Source of the DNA: JAJQCI01 sp964388305
Lineage (GTDB): Bacteria > Bacillota > Clostridia > Lachnospirales > CAG-274
Direction of reading: 5' to 3'
Assembly: GCA_964388305.1 (NCBI GenBank)
Contig: CAYMAA010000046.1
Coordinates: 1-12,933 of the forward strand
DNA length: 12,933 nucleotides
Part shown: piece by piece, positions 1 through 7,200 of the stretch
Numbering within the stretch: the first letter of the stretch is position 1
Layout of the letters: each line of letters begins with the position of its first letter
Made by a program: the position numbers and the translations under genes
Notes under the pieces: model-generated
The model's input: only the letters and a program-made list of their open reading frames with translations
The model's database searches: none
What the model was told of the DNA's origin: nothing

Positions 1-2
1 CG

Positions 3-776
3 ATAGGAATCAATGTGCGTTCCACCGTCGCAACCTATGCCGATGTGCATGATGAACTGCGCAAGGCATTCGCCCGTACAACCGACGCAAAGGAAAAAGG
101 CTATAAAGCAGGCGATTTTTCCTATAATACGGGAAAGCTGCGGTGTCCTGTCTGCGACGGCACAGGCACAATCAATTTGGACGTGCAGTTTTTACCGGAC
201 GTAGAAATTTCCTGCCCCGATTGCGGAGGATCACGTTACGGAAAAGAGGCAAGCCTTATTCGGCGCATACCAAAGCAAGGCGGGCAGGCAAGTACGCTGC
301 CGGAGCTTATGGATATGAGTGTTGACGAAGCGCTTGCCGTATGTGCGGACATTCCGAAAGTAAAGCGAAAGCTTCAGGCGCTTAGCGAGCTTGGCTTGGG
401 ATATTTGACTTTGGGGGAGCAAACACCAAGTCTTTCGGGTGGAGAGGCTCAGCGGCTAAAGCTCGCAGGCGAGATGGGAAAGGGACAGGCGGATACAATA
501 TTTGTATTTGACGAACCAACCATTGGTCTGCATCCGCTGGATGTGGAGATTTTGCTCCATGTCTTTGAACGGCTCATCGAAAACGGCGCGACGGTTATCG
601 TGATTGAACACGATTTGGATGTAATCAAAAATGCGGACTATATAATCGATATGGGCCCGGGCGGCGGCATTCACGGCGGAGAAATTGTCGCAGCAGGCAC
701 GCCCGAGGAAATCTGCGAATGTGAAATCAGTAAAACCGGAGCCTATCTGAAACGGTATATAACAAATGACAGATAA
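3..776 (+). CDS. UvrA-family excinuclease ABC ATPase, C-terminal part (5' end outside window)
   Basis: This is the C-terminal 257 residues of a UvrA-type ATPase; the reading frame is open from the window edge, so the gene starts upstream. UvrA proteins bind damaged DNA and load UvrB, and UvrA2-like paralogues are linked to drug or DNA-adduct tolerance. The visible fragment has the UvrA zinc site (CPVC at residues 48-51 and CPDC at 71-74, flanking the family motif QFLPDVEISC), the ABC signature LSGGEAQRLKLA (144-155), Walker B TIFVFDEPTIGLHP (165-178) and the H-loop IEHDLDVIK (201-209), followed by the UvrA tail with GTPEEI. The stretch between the zinc site and the signature differs from the canonical UvrA wording, which favours a UvrA-like paralogue over the housekeeping uvrA. 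The coding DNA is clearly richer in GC than every other gene here, which suggests a different history. Family assignment is secure; paralogue status is inferred. Confidence 0.93.
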   Translation: MGINVRSTVATYADVHDELRKAFARTTDAKEKGYKAGDFSYNTGKLRCPVCDGTGTINLDVQFLPDVEISCPDCGGSRYGKEASLIRRIPKQGGQASTLPELMDMSVDEALAVCADIPKVKRKLQALSELGLGYLTLGEQTPSLSGGEAQRLKLAGEMGKGQADTIFVFDEPTIGLHPLDVEILLHVFERLIENGATVIVIEHDLDVIKNADYIIDMGPGGGIHGGEIVAAGTPEEICECEISKTGAYLKRYITNDR

Positions 777-961
777 ATAAAAAAGCATATAAAAAAGCCT
801 GTGAGGAAACAGAACAGAAAAGGCGCATATCTCGTACAGTTTGATTCTATACCGATGCCGAGGAGGATGTCTTTTCGTGCAAAGCTCCCTCGGATATAAG
901 CGAAACGGCGTTATGGATATGTTCGAGTATAATATATTGAAGAAAAAAATAAGAGAAAAGT
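777..961. other. Gene-free stretch after the UvrA-like gene, possibly decayed coding DNA
   Basis: No intact gene is present. Short open stretches occur in different frames, for example a lysine-rich one directly after the UvrA-like stop and one ending in FEYNILKKKIREK just before the terminator. They are broken by stops, so this may be a frameshifted remnant of a small gene. I cannot identify a parent gene. Confidence 0.3.
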
Positions 962-1000
962 AAAAAGGTCAATCCGAACAATGCGGGATTGACCTTTTTT
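962..1000 (+). terminator. Strong Rho-independent terminator
   Basis: A perfect 14-bp inverted repeat pairs AAAAAGGTCAATCC (962-975) with its complement at 986-999 across a 10-base loop, ending in a run of six T. The A-run on the left arm means it could also stop transcription arriving from the right. It closes the transcription unit that contains the UvrA-like gene. Confidence 0.9.
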
Positions 1001-1051
1001 GCAAGACCTGCTCGCCTTGCCATTATATTTTTAATGTTAAGAAATCATTGA

Positions 1052-1141
1052 TTAACAGTCCCCACATTCCTCGGATAAAATCTGCTTCAGTAAATCAATC
1101 CGTGCTTCAGTCAAGGATATTCGCACTCCGCCGCCTAAAAG
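1052..1141 (-). pseudogene. Short C-terminal gene remnant overlapping repeat copy A
   Basis: An open frame of 29 codons ends at TAA at 1052-1054 and reads like the natural C-terminus of a real protein: its end contains LTEARIDLLKQILSEECGDC, an amphipathic helix with good codon choice. It has no ATG and no ribosome binding site, and runs into a stop just upstream inside repeat copy A. It may be the stump of a gene whose 5' part was lost when the repeat or a mobile element entered. Chance cannot be excluded for so short a frame, and I do not recognise the parent family. The rest of 1001-1308 holds repeat copy A and no other gene that I can see. Confidence 0.3.
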
Positions 1142-1169
1142 TCAGGGCGCTTCCTTACTTGGTTAAAAT
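1110..1169 (+). repeat. Dispersed repeat, copy A (60 bp, internally shortened)
   Basis: Copy A shares its left end (GTCAAGGATATTCGCACTCC) and its right end (CTTCCTTACTTGGTTAAAAT) with copy B at 1971-2060, but its middle is about 30 bp shorter. The left half contains TCCGCCGCCT, the exact reverse complement of AGGCGGCGGA in the right half of copy C. This implies that the ancestral element had complementary arms and could fold into a hairpin. It lies in an intergenic region, in the same orientation as the other copies. Confidence 0.75.
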
Positions 1170-1308
1170 ATTGTAGCTGTAGCTTCATTACTCTTCACAT
1201 ACCGCTATGCCGTTAAGTTATATAACCTCAGTAAAGCAACAATATATTCTTTTTTAGTAATATACCTTTTCGGCTGAAATTTCTTATTTTTGTCTCCGAA
1301 ATGCCTAA

Positions 1309-1926
1309 TTACCGACTGTCAACCGGCCTCAGCTGTTCGTTATATTCATCATACGAACTTGTATCAAGTTTGAACTCCATATCCTCACTTAAATCCATCA
1401 TTCTGCTTAATATTGTTAAATAATATTCCATTGAAATATTTGAATTTAAATTACATGCCTGTCCATCTTCATCTAAAACAATGCCCAATGCTTTGGCCTT
1501 TTCATAAGCGGTATTAATGTCAAATTGTGCTGAACCGTCCACACATCTCATAGCAAATAAAAGCATTTCACCCACTTTAAGCTCTCTTTCTCCGTTAAAA
1601 GCCTTTTCCTGTAAATTATCACCAATTGCAATATTATTTAACCCTGCAATTATAATATACCCCTCTTCGGCAGAACTATCTAAATACAAATCTCTAAATA
1701 CGGGTACAGAAAAATCTATCCCTGCATAAAATTCTGCCGTTTCATCATCAACTCCCATAATTTTCATTAATGGAATTAAACCTTTGTATCTTGTCACACT
1801 TTGATTTTCAAAATAATAATCATCAATAATTTTTTTCTCAGTTAAAATGTCATAATCATTTCCAAAAACATTTATTATATTTAACATTACTAAAATAATA
1901 CTAACCGCAATAAAATACTTTTTCAT
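1309..1926 (-). CDS. Small secreted protein resembling S-layer homology (SLH) domains
   Basis: A 205-residue protein with a classic N-terminal signal peptide (Lys-Lys, then a hydrophobic core up to about residue 21). The ATG at 1926 is preceded by AAGGAGG at ideal spacing, so the start is secure. The body follows the rhythm of clostridial SLH domains: LIPLMKIMGVDDETAEFYAG (50-69), then FRDL..DSSAEEGYI..A (78-94), NIAIGD (98-103) and VGEMLLFAMRCV (118-129), with a second partial unit AYEKAKALGIVLDEDGQ (140-156). SLH domains bind pyruvylated wall polysaccharide and anchor proteins to the cell surface. Here there are only one to two degenerate units and no cargo domain, so it may be a remnant or a stand-alone wall protein. 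SLH similarity is judged by eye; secretion is well supported. It sits alone between repeat copies A and B. Confidence 0.72.
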   Translation of the reverse strand: MKKYFIAVSIILVMLNIINVFGNDYDILTEKKIIDDYYFENQSVTRYKGLIPLMKIMGVDDETAEFYAGIDFSVPVFRDLYLDSSAEEGYIIIAGLNNIAIGDNLQEKAFNGERELKVGEMLLFAMRCVDGSAQFDINTAYEKAKALGIVLDEDGQACNLNSNISMEYYLTILSRMMDLSEDMEFKLDTSSYDEYNEQLRPVDSR

Positions 1927-1970
1927 TTGTCCTCCTTAATTGCATCTAAATCGTATATAATTAAATCGAT

Positions 1971-2060
1971 CGTCAAGGATATTCGCACTCCGCTATCGCT
2001 GCGCATACTTCAGAACTTATGAGCCTTAAGAGGCGGTGGACTTCCTTACTTGGTTAAAAT
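1971..2060 (+). repeat. Dispersed repeat, copy B (90 bp, longest clear copy)
   Basis: Starts CGTCAAGGATATTCGCACTC and ends GACTTCCTTACTTGGTTAAA(AT). It shares both ends with copy A, and its right half (TGAGCCTTAAGAGGCGG plus the end) with copy C at 12802-12842. It lies between the start of the SLH-like gene and the 3' end of the amidohydrolase gene. Read on the minus strand it ends in TTGACG, close to a -35 box and pointing at the SLH-like gene. No transposase gene is nearby, so if mobile it would be a non-autonomous element. Confidence 0.8.
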
Positions 2061-2116
2061 AAAAACAGCCTCTAATTCACACTATTCCGTTGAGAATTTA
2101 CAATTTTCACGGTTAC

Positions 2117-2932
2117 TTAAGTGTTGAGCAGGTGTAATGCGTTTTTGTAAAGCATAGCAAATTTTTCTTCATCGGTAAGGGCGGAGTTTTCCACAAACTC
2201 ACGCATTTCTTTTTGTTCGCTCCAAGGACTGTCTGTGGCAAAAAGAATTTTGTCAATACCGTGAGCCTTTGAAAGACTTATAAACTGTTCTTCCGTAAGC
2301 AGACCATTAACCCCCTGTTTTTCTCCGAAGGAAAAGGAGGTGTCAAAATACACATTTGCGCCTGCAATATATTTTTTAACATTTTCCCAATTACTGTGTC
2401 CGCCCATGTGAGCAAGCACAAGCCTTTGGGGGTTTACCTCTTCAAGCACATTTAAAATTTCTTTAGTGCCGCATTTGCGGGATTTGGGAAAGCTCCCGTC
2501 AAAGCCTGCATGAACAACGGTAATTAGCCCCAACTCCTCCGCAAAATTCAAAATACGCATATACTTTATATCGTCAAAAAAGGTATACTGAAACTCGGGG
2601 TGCAGCTTTATGCCTTTAAGACCCGCCCTTTTAATTTCTATAAGCACATTTTTATAGTTGTGGGTATTTGGGTGTATTCCCCCAAATGAAATTATGCCCT
2701 TTTCACTCTCTGTCATTTTAACTGCGGCGGCATTAATTTTTTCCGCCTTATCGGGATTTGTAACAACAGGAAGTACAACAGACAAATCAATACCTCCCTC
2801 CTGCATGGATTTTTTAAGTCCCTTTGCGGTGCCGTCCGTAAAAGCCTTTATACCGGCGCTTTTTTCAAGGGAGGTAATTGCCTCAGATGCAATTTTATCG
2901 GGAAAAATATGGGTATGAAAATCTATTACCAT
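2117..2932 (-). CDS. Amidohydrolase family metal-dependent hydrolase (TIM barrel, Amidohydro_2 type)
   Basis: A 271-residue cytosolic enzyme of the amidohydrolase superfamily. The metal ligands are in the expected places: HxH near the N-terminus (DFHTH, His6 and His8), VVHAG (His141), LAHMGG (His175) and the late aspartate in FATDSPW (Asp234). GIKLHP (107-112) also fits. Relatives include decarboxylases, hydratases and hydrolases of small carboxylic acids (ACMSD-like), so the substrate is open. I start at the ATG at 2932, preceded by AAAAGGAG nine bases upstream; the longer frame would need a TTG at 2995 lying inside a hairpin. It follows the ACT gene on the same strand with a 90-bp gap holding that hairpin, so it may be co-transcribed at a lower level with the ior operon. 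A role in aryl acid metabolism is inference from position only. Confidence 0.88.
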   Translation of the reverse strand: MVIDFHTHIFPDKIASEAITSLEKSAGIKAFTDGTAKGLKKSMQEGGIDLSVVLPVVTNPDKAEKINAAAVKMTESEKGIISFGGIHPNTHNYKNVLIEIKRAGLKGIKLHPEFQYTFFDDIKYMRILNFAEELGLITVVHAGFDGSFPKSRKCGTKEILNVLEEVNPQRLVLAHMGGHSNWENVKKYIAGANVYFDTSFSFGEKQGVNGLLTEEQFISLSKAHGIDKILFATDSPWSEQKEMREFVENSALTDEEKFAMLYKNALHLLNT

Positions 2933-2970
2933 TGGTTTACGCTCCTTTTCAGCATTGCGTATATTATAAA

Positions 2971-2992
2971 GGAGGGTTATATTCAACCCTCC
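2971..2992 (-). terminator. Small hairpin between ACT gene and amidohydrolase gene
   Basis: GGAGGGTT (2971-2978) is perfectly complementary to AACCCTCC (2985-2992) across a 6-base loop. On the minus strand it follows the ACT stop codon and is followed by a weak T-run (TTTAT). It may be a partial terminator or mRNA-stabilising stem that sets amidohydrolase expression relative to the ior genes. The short T-run makes full termination doubtful. Confidence 0.5.
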
Positions 2993-3022
2993 CAAGTTTT
3001 ATGTCTGTGCTGTATTTTGGCA

Positions 3023-3451
3023 TTATAGGTTGTATGCCTCAACGCAGTCCATAAGCTCAATTCCTGCTGCCTTAATGGTGTTCTCGGCCTTTTCGTTGTC
3101 GCTTGTTTTTATTATAATTGCCGCATTTTCCGTGCCGGAGTTTATGGCATACATATATGAAAGGCTTATGTTTTGTGAGTTTAAAGCCGCAGCCATTTTG
3201 TTAAGCATTCCGTAATGGTGTTCAAGCTTAACACCTATAACATCTGTAAGAACAGCCGCAAAGCCGTTTTTGTTAAGCGCCTCCAAAGCGCCTGCAGGGT
3301 TGGAAACAATCATTCTTAATACGCCAAACTCCGCTGTGTCCCCAATAGAAACACATACTATATTTATATCATTATCGGCAAGTACCCTTGTAATTTCCTC
3401 AAGCCTGCCTTTTCTGTTTTCAACAAAAATAGAAACCTGTTTTATAAACAT
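3023..3451 (-). CDS. Tandem ACT-domain protein of the ior operon
   Basis: A 142-residue protein made of two ACT domains: the first about residues 1-70 (begins MFIKQVSIFVENRKGRLEEI, the typical beta1-turn-helix with ENRKGRL at the ligand-binding turn), the second about 72-140 (begins GVKLEHHYGMLNKMAAAL). ACT domains bind amino acids at dimer interfaces. Stand-alone tandem ACT proteins of this size are commonly found beside iorAB and paaK-type ligases in anaerobes. Its ATG overlaps the iorB stop by one base (TAATG), implying translational coupling. A role as aromatic amino acid or aryl acid sensor for the pathway is inferred; there is no DNA-binding or catalytic domain. Confidence 0.88.
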   Translation of the reverse strand: MFIKQVSIFVENRKGRLEEITRVLADNDINIVCVSIGDTAEFGVLRMIVSNPAGALEALNKNGFAAVLTDVIGVKLEHHYGMLNKMAAALNSQNISLSYMYAINSGTENAAIIIKTSDNEKAENTIKAAGIELMDCVEAYNL

Positions 3452-4035
3452 TAAATTCTGCCTCCAATCTCCCAGCCTTTTTTAAATGCAGCCAAATTTA
3501 TATCAATAGTTTTTGCGGGAACGGTATTTTTTATTACCTCAATCCATTTTTCCTGTGCAAAATCCATGTGTCTTGCGGCAACCCCGACAATAATTACGTT
3601 AAATACACGGGAGTTGCCCATAGCCTTTGCCTCTTTCATGGCATCTGCGGAAATTACCTTGTATTTTTTGGAAAGCTCCTCAATAATGCCCTCGGGGTAT
3701 TCTGCCGCCCCTGTAACAACACTCATCGGGTCAATTCTCTGGTCGTTTATTATTATAACCCCATCAGGCTTTAAAAAGTGCGCATATCTTAATGCTTCAA
3801 GTCTTTCAAAGGCAATAAGCACGTCTGCCTGACCTTCTTCCACAATAGGCTCCGCAACCTTTGCGCCGTAGCGTACAAATGTAACAACACTGCCGCCTCT
3901 TTGCGCCATACCATGCACCTCCGAGAGCTTAACGTCATAGCCGGAAAGTGTAATAACGCCGCCTAAAATTCGGCTTGTAAGCAAGGTGCCCTGTCCGCCC
4001 ACACCAACTATCATGATATTTTTTGTTTCAGACAT
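3451..4035 (-). CDS. iorB: Indolepyruvate:ferredoxin oxidoreductase, beta subunit
   Basis: A 194-residue gamma-type subunit of the 2-oxoacid:ferredoxin oxidoreductase family. It works with IorA to oxidise aryl pyruvates to aryl-acetyl-CoA. Visible family motifs are the glycine-rich GVGGQGTLLTSRILG (11-25) and SEVHGMAQRGGSVVTFVRYG (38-57), which contacts CoA or cofactor in this family; the length is normal. The ATG at 4035 comes one base after the iorA stop, with GGAAGGTGA in the iorA 3' end as ribosome binding site, so the subunits should be made in equal amounts. The protein is cytosolic and oxygen-sensitive in known homologues. Confidence 0.95.
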   Translation of the reverse strand: MSETKNIMIVGVGGQGTLLTSRILGGVITLSGYDVKLSEVHGMAQRGGSVVTFVRYGAKVAEPIVEEGQADVLIAFERLEALRYAHFLKPDGVIIINDQRIDPMSVVTGAAEYPEGIIEELSKKYKVISADAMKEAKAMGNSRVFNVIIVGVAARHMDFAQEKWIEVIKNTVPAKTIDINLAAFKKGWEIGGRI

Positions 4036-4036
4036 A

Positions 4037-5779
4037 TTACTTCACCTTCCTTTTTTCTATTGCGCCAAATTTGCAAAGCTGCATACAAAGACCGCAGCCG
4101 TTGCACATAGTATCGTCAATACTTATTGTTCCGTCAGCATTTTTGGTCATTGCAGGGCAGCCGGGTTTAAGGCAGGCGCCGCATTTTTTACATTTTTCGG
4201 GTAATGCAAAGCACTTGCTGTCAAAAACAACACCTTTAAGCAAAGCACATGGAGATTTTGTAATAATTACGGAAACAGCCTCTCTTGCCGTTTCTCTCTT
4301 AATAACCTTTTCAAGCTCTGCAATATCAAAAGCATTTACCTCATAAACGTGTTCAATGCCCATAGCCTTGCAAAGGTTGTAAATATTTATGGCGTATGTA
4401 GTTTCTCCTTTAAGGGTTTTCCCTGTTGCAGGGTGATCCTGATGACCCGTCATACCCGTTGTGGAGTTATCCAGTATCATAACGGTACCCGTTGCCTTGT
4501 TGTAAACCATATTCATAAGAGAGTTAATGCCCGTATGCAAAAATGTGGAGTCGCCTATAACCGCAACCCAATTTCTTACATACTCACTTCCCCTTGCTTT
4601 TTCCATACCGTGTAATGTGCTTATGCTTGCACCCATACAAACATTTGTATCCATAACATTAAGGGGAGCAACCGCGCCTAATGTGTAGCAGCCAATATCT
4701 CCCGAAGCGTGCATTTTAAGCTTTTTAAGTACAGAGTACACACTCCTGTGAGGGCAGCCGGGGCATAAAATAGGCGGTCTTGGAGCAGCCTTTGCAGGTT
4801 CGGCAATGTTAAGCTTTTGTCCCAAAAGTCTTTCTCTTATAAGATTTGCGGAATATTCTCCCTGAACGGTAAAAATTTCCTTTCCCGTACATTCAATACC
4901 CCAGCTTTTAACCTGTTCTTCAATAACAGGCTCTAACTCTTCAACTATGTAAAGCATATCCACATTAGCGGCAAATTCCTTAATAAGCTCTTTTGGCAGT
5001 GGGTTGACCATACCAAGCTTCAGTACGGAAGCGGTTGGAATTGCCTCCATAACATATTGATAAGCTATGCCGTCGGTAATAATGCCTATTTTTTTGTCAT
5101 TGTAGCTTATTTTGTTTATTTCCATGGAACAGGCATCTTTTGCAAGCCTTTTTAACTGTTCCTCCACAACTATGTGCCTTTTTTGTGCGTTTGCAGGTAA
5201 AAGTACATTTTTGGATATGTTTTTAATGTATGGCTTGTCCTCGGGAACAACCCTTTCCTCCAAATTAACCACACCCTGAGAGTGGGCAAGCCTTGTGGTT
5301 GTTCTAACAATTACGGGAGTGTCATACTCTTCGCTTATTTCAAAAGCGCATTTCATAAATGTTCTTGCCTCTTCACTGTCGGAAGGCTCTAAAACAGGCA
5401 CCATGGCGGCTCTTCCCACCATTCTTGTATCCTGCTCATTTTGCGAGCTGTAAAGACCGGGGTCATCTGCGGCAACCATTACAAGTCCTCCGTTTACTCC
5501 CCCGTAGGATATGGAGTAAAGAGGGTCGGAGGCAACATTAACACCAACGTGTTTCATGGAAGCCATAGCTCTTACACCTGCCTGACTTGCGCCTATTGCA
5601 ACCTCCATCGCAACCTTTTCGTTAGGCGCCCATTCCGCATAAACCTCGTCATATAAGGCAATGTTTTCGCTTATTTCGGTGCTGGGTGTGCCTGGGTAGG
5701 CGGAAGAAACCTTTACGCCTGCCTCCCACGCCCCTCTGGCAATGGCGGCATTTCCAAGCATAATTTTTTTATCTGCCAT
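4037..5779 (-). CDS. iorA: Indolepyruvate:ferredoxin oxidoreductase, alpha subunit
   Basis: A 580-residue catalytic subunit that uses thiamine diphosphate and iron-sulfur clusters. The domains are in order: an N-terminal pyrimidine-binding domain with SSAYPGTPSTEI (25-36), a central domain, then the TPP-binding domain with CPGCPHR (339-345), GDSTFLHTG (409-417) and DNSTTGMTGHQ (437-447). The C-terminal ferredoxin domain has two cluster motifs, CxxCxxCxxxxCP (530-542) and CxxCxxCxxxCK (559-570). The reaction is aryl pyruvate + CoA + 2 oxidised ferredoxin to aryl-acetyl-CoA + CO2 + 2 reduced ferredoxin, reversible in some archaea. All key motifs are intact and the length is typical. The ribosome binding site is AGGAAAGG before the ATG at 5779, 24 bp after the ligase stop. 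Substrate preference among indole-, phenyl- and hydroxyphenylpyruvate cannot be read from the sequence. Confidence 0.96.
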   Translation of the reverse strand: MADKKIMLGNAAIARGAWEAGVKVSSAYPGTPSTEISENIALYDEVYAEWAPNEKVAMEVAIGASQAGVRAMASMKHVGVNVASDPLYSISYGGVNGGLVMVAADDPGLYSSQNEQDTRMVGRAAMVPVLEPSDSEEARTFMKCAFEISEEYDTPVIVRTTTRLAHSQGVVNLEERVVPEDKPYIKNISKNVLLPANAQKRHIVVEEQLKRLAKDACSMEINKISYNDKKIGIITDGIAYQYVMEAIPTASVLKLGMVNPLPKELIKEFAANVDMLYIVEELEPVIEEQVKSWGIECTGKEIFTVQGEYSANLIRERLLGQKLNIAEPAKAAPRPPILCPGCPHRSVYSVLKKLKMHASGDIGCYTLGAVAPLNVMDTNVCMGASISTLHGMEKARGSEYVRNWVAVIGDSTFLHTGINSLMNMVYNKATGTVMILDNSTTGMTGHQDHPATGKTLKGETTYAINIYNLCKAMGIEHVYEVNAFDIAELEKVIKRETAREAVSVIITKSPCALLKGVVFDSKCFALPEKCKKCGACLKPGCPAMTKNADGTISIDDTMCNGCGLCMQLCKFGAIEKRKVK

Positions 5780-5803
5780 ATTAACAGTCCTTTCCTATGT
5801 ACA

Positions 5804-7108
5804 TTAGGCTTTTCTTAAATCCGTTACTCTTTTTGCCTTTCCTTCAAATCGTTTAAGAGTATTTGGAGATTCCAATTTAATTACAGTATCCAAACCAAGC
5901 ATAATTTTAAGTCTGGAGTTAAGATTTTTCTTTATTTTTTCAATCTCCTGATAGTCGTCCGTCATTTTTTCCGGAGTAAGCTCAACTCTTATTGTCAGCT
6001 TGTCGGTATGCCCTGCCTTTTCTACAATAATTTCATAATGCGGCCCTATTTCGTCTACGCTTAAAAGCACTTCCTCAATCTGGCTGGGGAATACGTTTAC
6101 GCCTCTTATTTTAAGCATATCGTCTGTTCTTCCGCTGAAGTTTTCCATTCTTGCGGTAGTTCTTCCGCACTTGCACGGGCCGTATAAAAGCCTTGTAATA
6201 TCTCTTGTTCTGTATCTTATAAGCGGCTGCGCCTCTTTATCCAAACAGGTAACAACAAGCTCTCCCTTTTCCCCTGCGGGTAAAACCTCGCCTGTTTTAG
6301 GGTCTATTATTTCGCAAAGGAAGTGATCCTCGTTTATGTGCATACCGTTAAGATACTCACATTCGCCTGATACACCGGGGCCTCCCAGCTCGCTCATTCC
6401 GTAGTTGGAAGTAACTGTCATTTGCTCGCCAAATACCTTTTTAACCTCTGCTCTCAATGCCTCCGTAAGCATTTCACTGCCAAAAAGACCTACCTTTAGG
6501 TTAATATCCTTTTTGGGGTTAAGTCCCATTTCCATGGCAACCTCCCCAATTCTTAAAGCGTATGACGGAGTAGCAACCAAAAGAGATGTGCCAAAATCCC
6601 TCATATACATTATCTGTTTTTGGGTGTTCCCTGTTGAAGAGGGTATAATTGCCGCGCCAACTCTTTCCAAACCGTAGTGTAAGCCTAAAGCTCCCGTAAA
6701 CATACCGTAGCCAAAGCAAATTTGGGCAACGCTTTCAGGCGTGGCGCCGCCGCCGCAGGCAAGCCTTGCAACACACTCTGCCCAGTTGGTTAAGTCCTTT
6801 TTTGTATATCCAACAACGGTAGGCTTGCCCGTTGTGCCCGAAGATGCGTGAATACGCACAATGTCCTTTTGAGGAACGGCAAACCAGCCGAAAGGATATT
6901 GATCCCTCATATCCTGCTTTGTAATAAACGGCAGGTTTTTAACGTCCGCAAGGGTTTTAATATGCTCAGGCTTAATACCAACCTCGTCCATTTTGGCACG
7001 GTAGGCAGGCAGAGTATTGTAAACCCTGTTTACGGTTTCTTTCAGCTTGCCGAGCTGTATCTCTTCAATTTCGTTTCTTGAAAGTGTTTCTTCCTTTGCC
7101 CAAATCAT
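5804..7108 (-). CDS. paaK: Phenylacetate-CoA ligase (AMP-forming), PaaK type
   Basis: A 434-residue adenylate-forming enzyme of the PaaK family, of normal length. The P-loop ASSGTTGKPTVVG (88-100), the A5-type motif YGMSELGGPG (236-245), RYRTRDIT (298-305) and the hinge/C-terminal GRTDDMLKIRGVNVFPSQIE region (326-345) are all intact; CKCGR (312-316) is typical of the family. It joins phenylacetate or related aryl acetates to CoA with ATP to AMP. It is the first gene of the operon, followed by iorA, iorB and the ACT gene. The ATG at 7108 has TAAGGAG seven bases upstream. Gene context suggests either that aryl acetate is activated and then carboxylated by IorAB, or that the ligase acts on the acid end products. 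The exact aryl substrate is open. Confidence 0.95.
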   Translation of the reverse strand: MIWAKEETLSRNEIEEIQLGKLKETVNRVYNTLPAYRAKMDEVGIKPEHIKTLADVKNLPFITKQDMRDQYPFGWFAVPQKDIVRIHASSGTTGKPTVVGYTKKDLTNWAECVARLACGGGATPESVAQICFGYGMFTGALGLHYGLERVGAAIIPSSTGNTQKQIMYMRDFGTSLLVATPSYALRIGEVAMEMGLNPKKDINLKVGLFGSEMLTEALRAEVKKVFGEQMTVTSNYGMSELGGPGVSGECEYLNGMHINEDHFLCEIIDPKTGEVLPAGEKGELVVTCLDKEAQPLIRYRTRDITRLLYGPCKCGRTTARMENFSGRTDDMLKIRGVNVFPSQIEEVLLSVDEIGPHYEIIVEKAGHTDKLTIRVELTPEKMTDDYQEIEKIKKNLNSRLKIMLGLDTVIKLESPNTLKRFEGKAKRVTDLRKA

Positions 7109-7135
7109 AATTTATTCTCCTTATTAAAAAATTCA

Positions 7136-7164
7136 TATATAATAATATTAACACATTTCTACAA
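7136..7164 (-). promoter_or_regulatory. Probable promoter of the paaK-ior operon
   Basis: On the minus strand, TTGTAG (7164-7159) and TATATA (7141-7136) are separated by 17 bp, a sigma-A-like arrangement that would start a leader of about 20 bases before the paaK start. No riboswitch or T-box fits in so short a leader, so control is likely at initiation or through the ACT protein. The boxes are imperfect in AT-rich DNA. Confidence 0.45.
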
Positions 7165-7200
7165 AAAAGTATATACTGTTTCGGACTATTTTTCATTTTT

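Noticed and set aside
456..788. Open frame of 110 codons antisense to the UvrA-like gene
   Set aside because: It is the shadow of a strongly conserved ABC ATPase frame and has no expression signals.
2933..2995. N-terminal extension of the amidohydrolase from a TTG at 2995
   Set aside because: The extension lies inside a hairpin, has no ribosome binding site, and the internal ATG at 2932 has a good one and begins directly at the metal-binding core.
4023..4346. Open frame of 107 codons antisense to iorA
   Set aside because: It overlaps the conserved ferredoxin domain of iorA and has no ribosome binding site.
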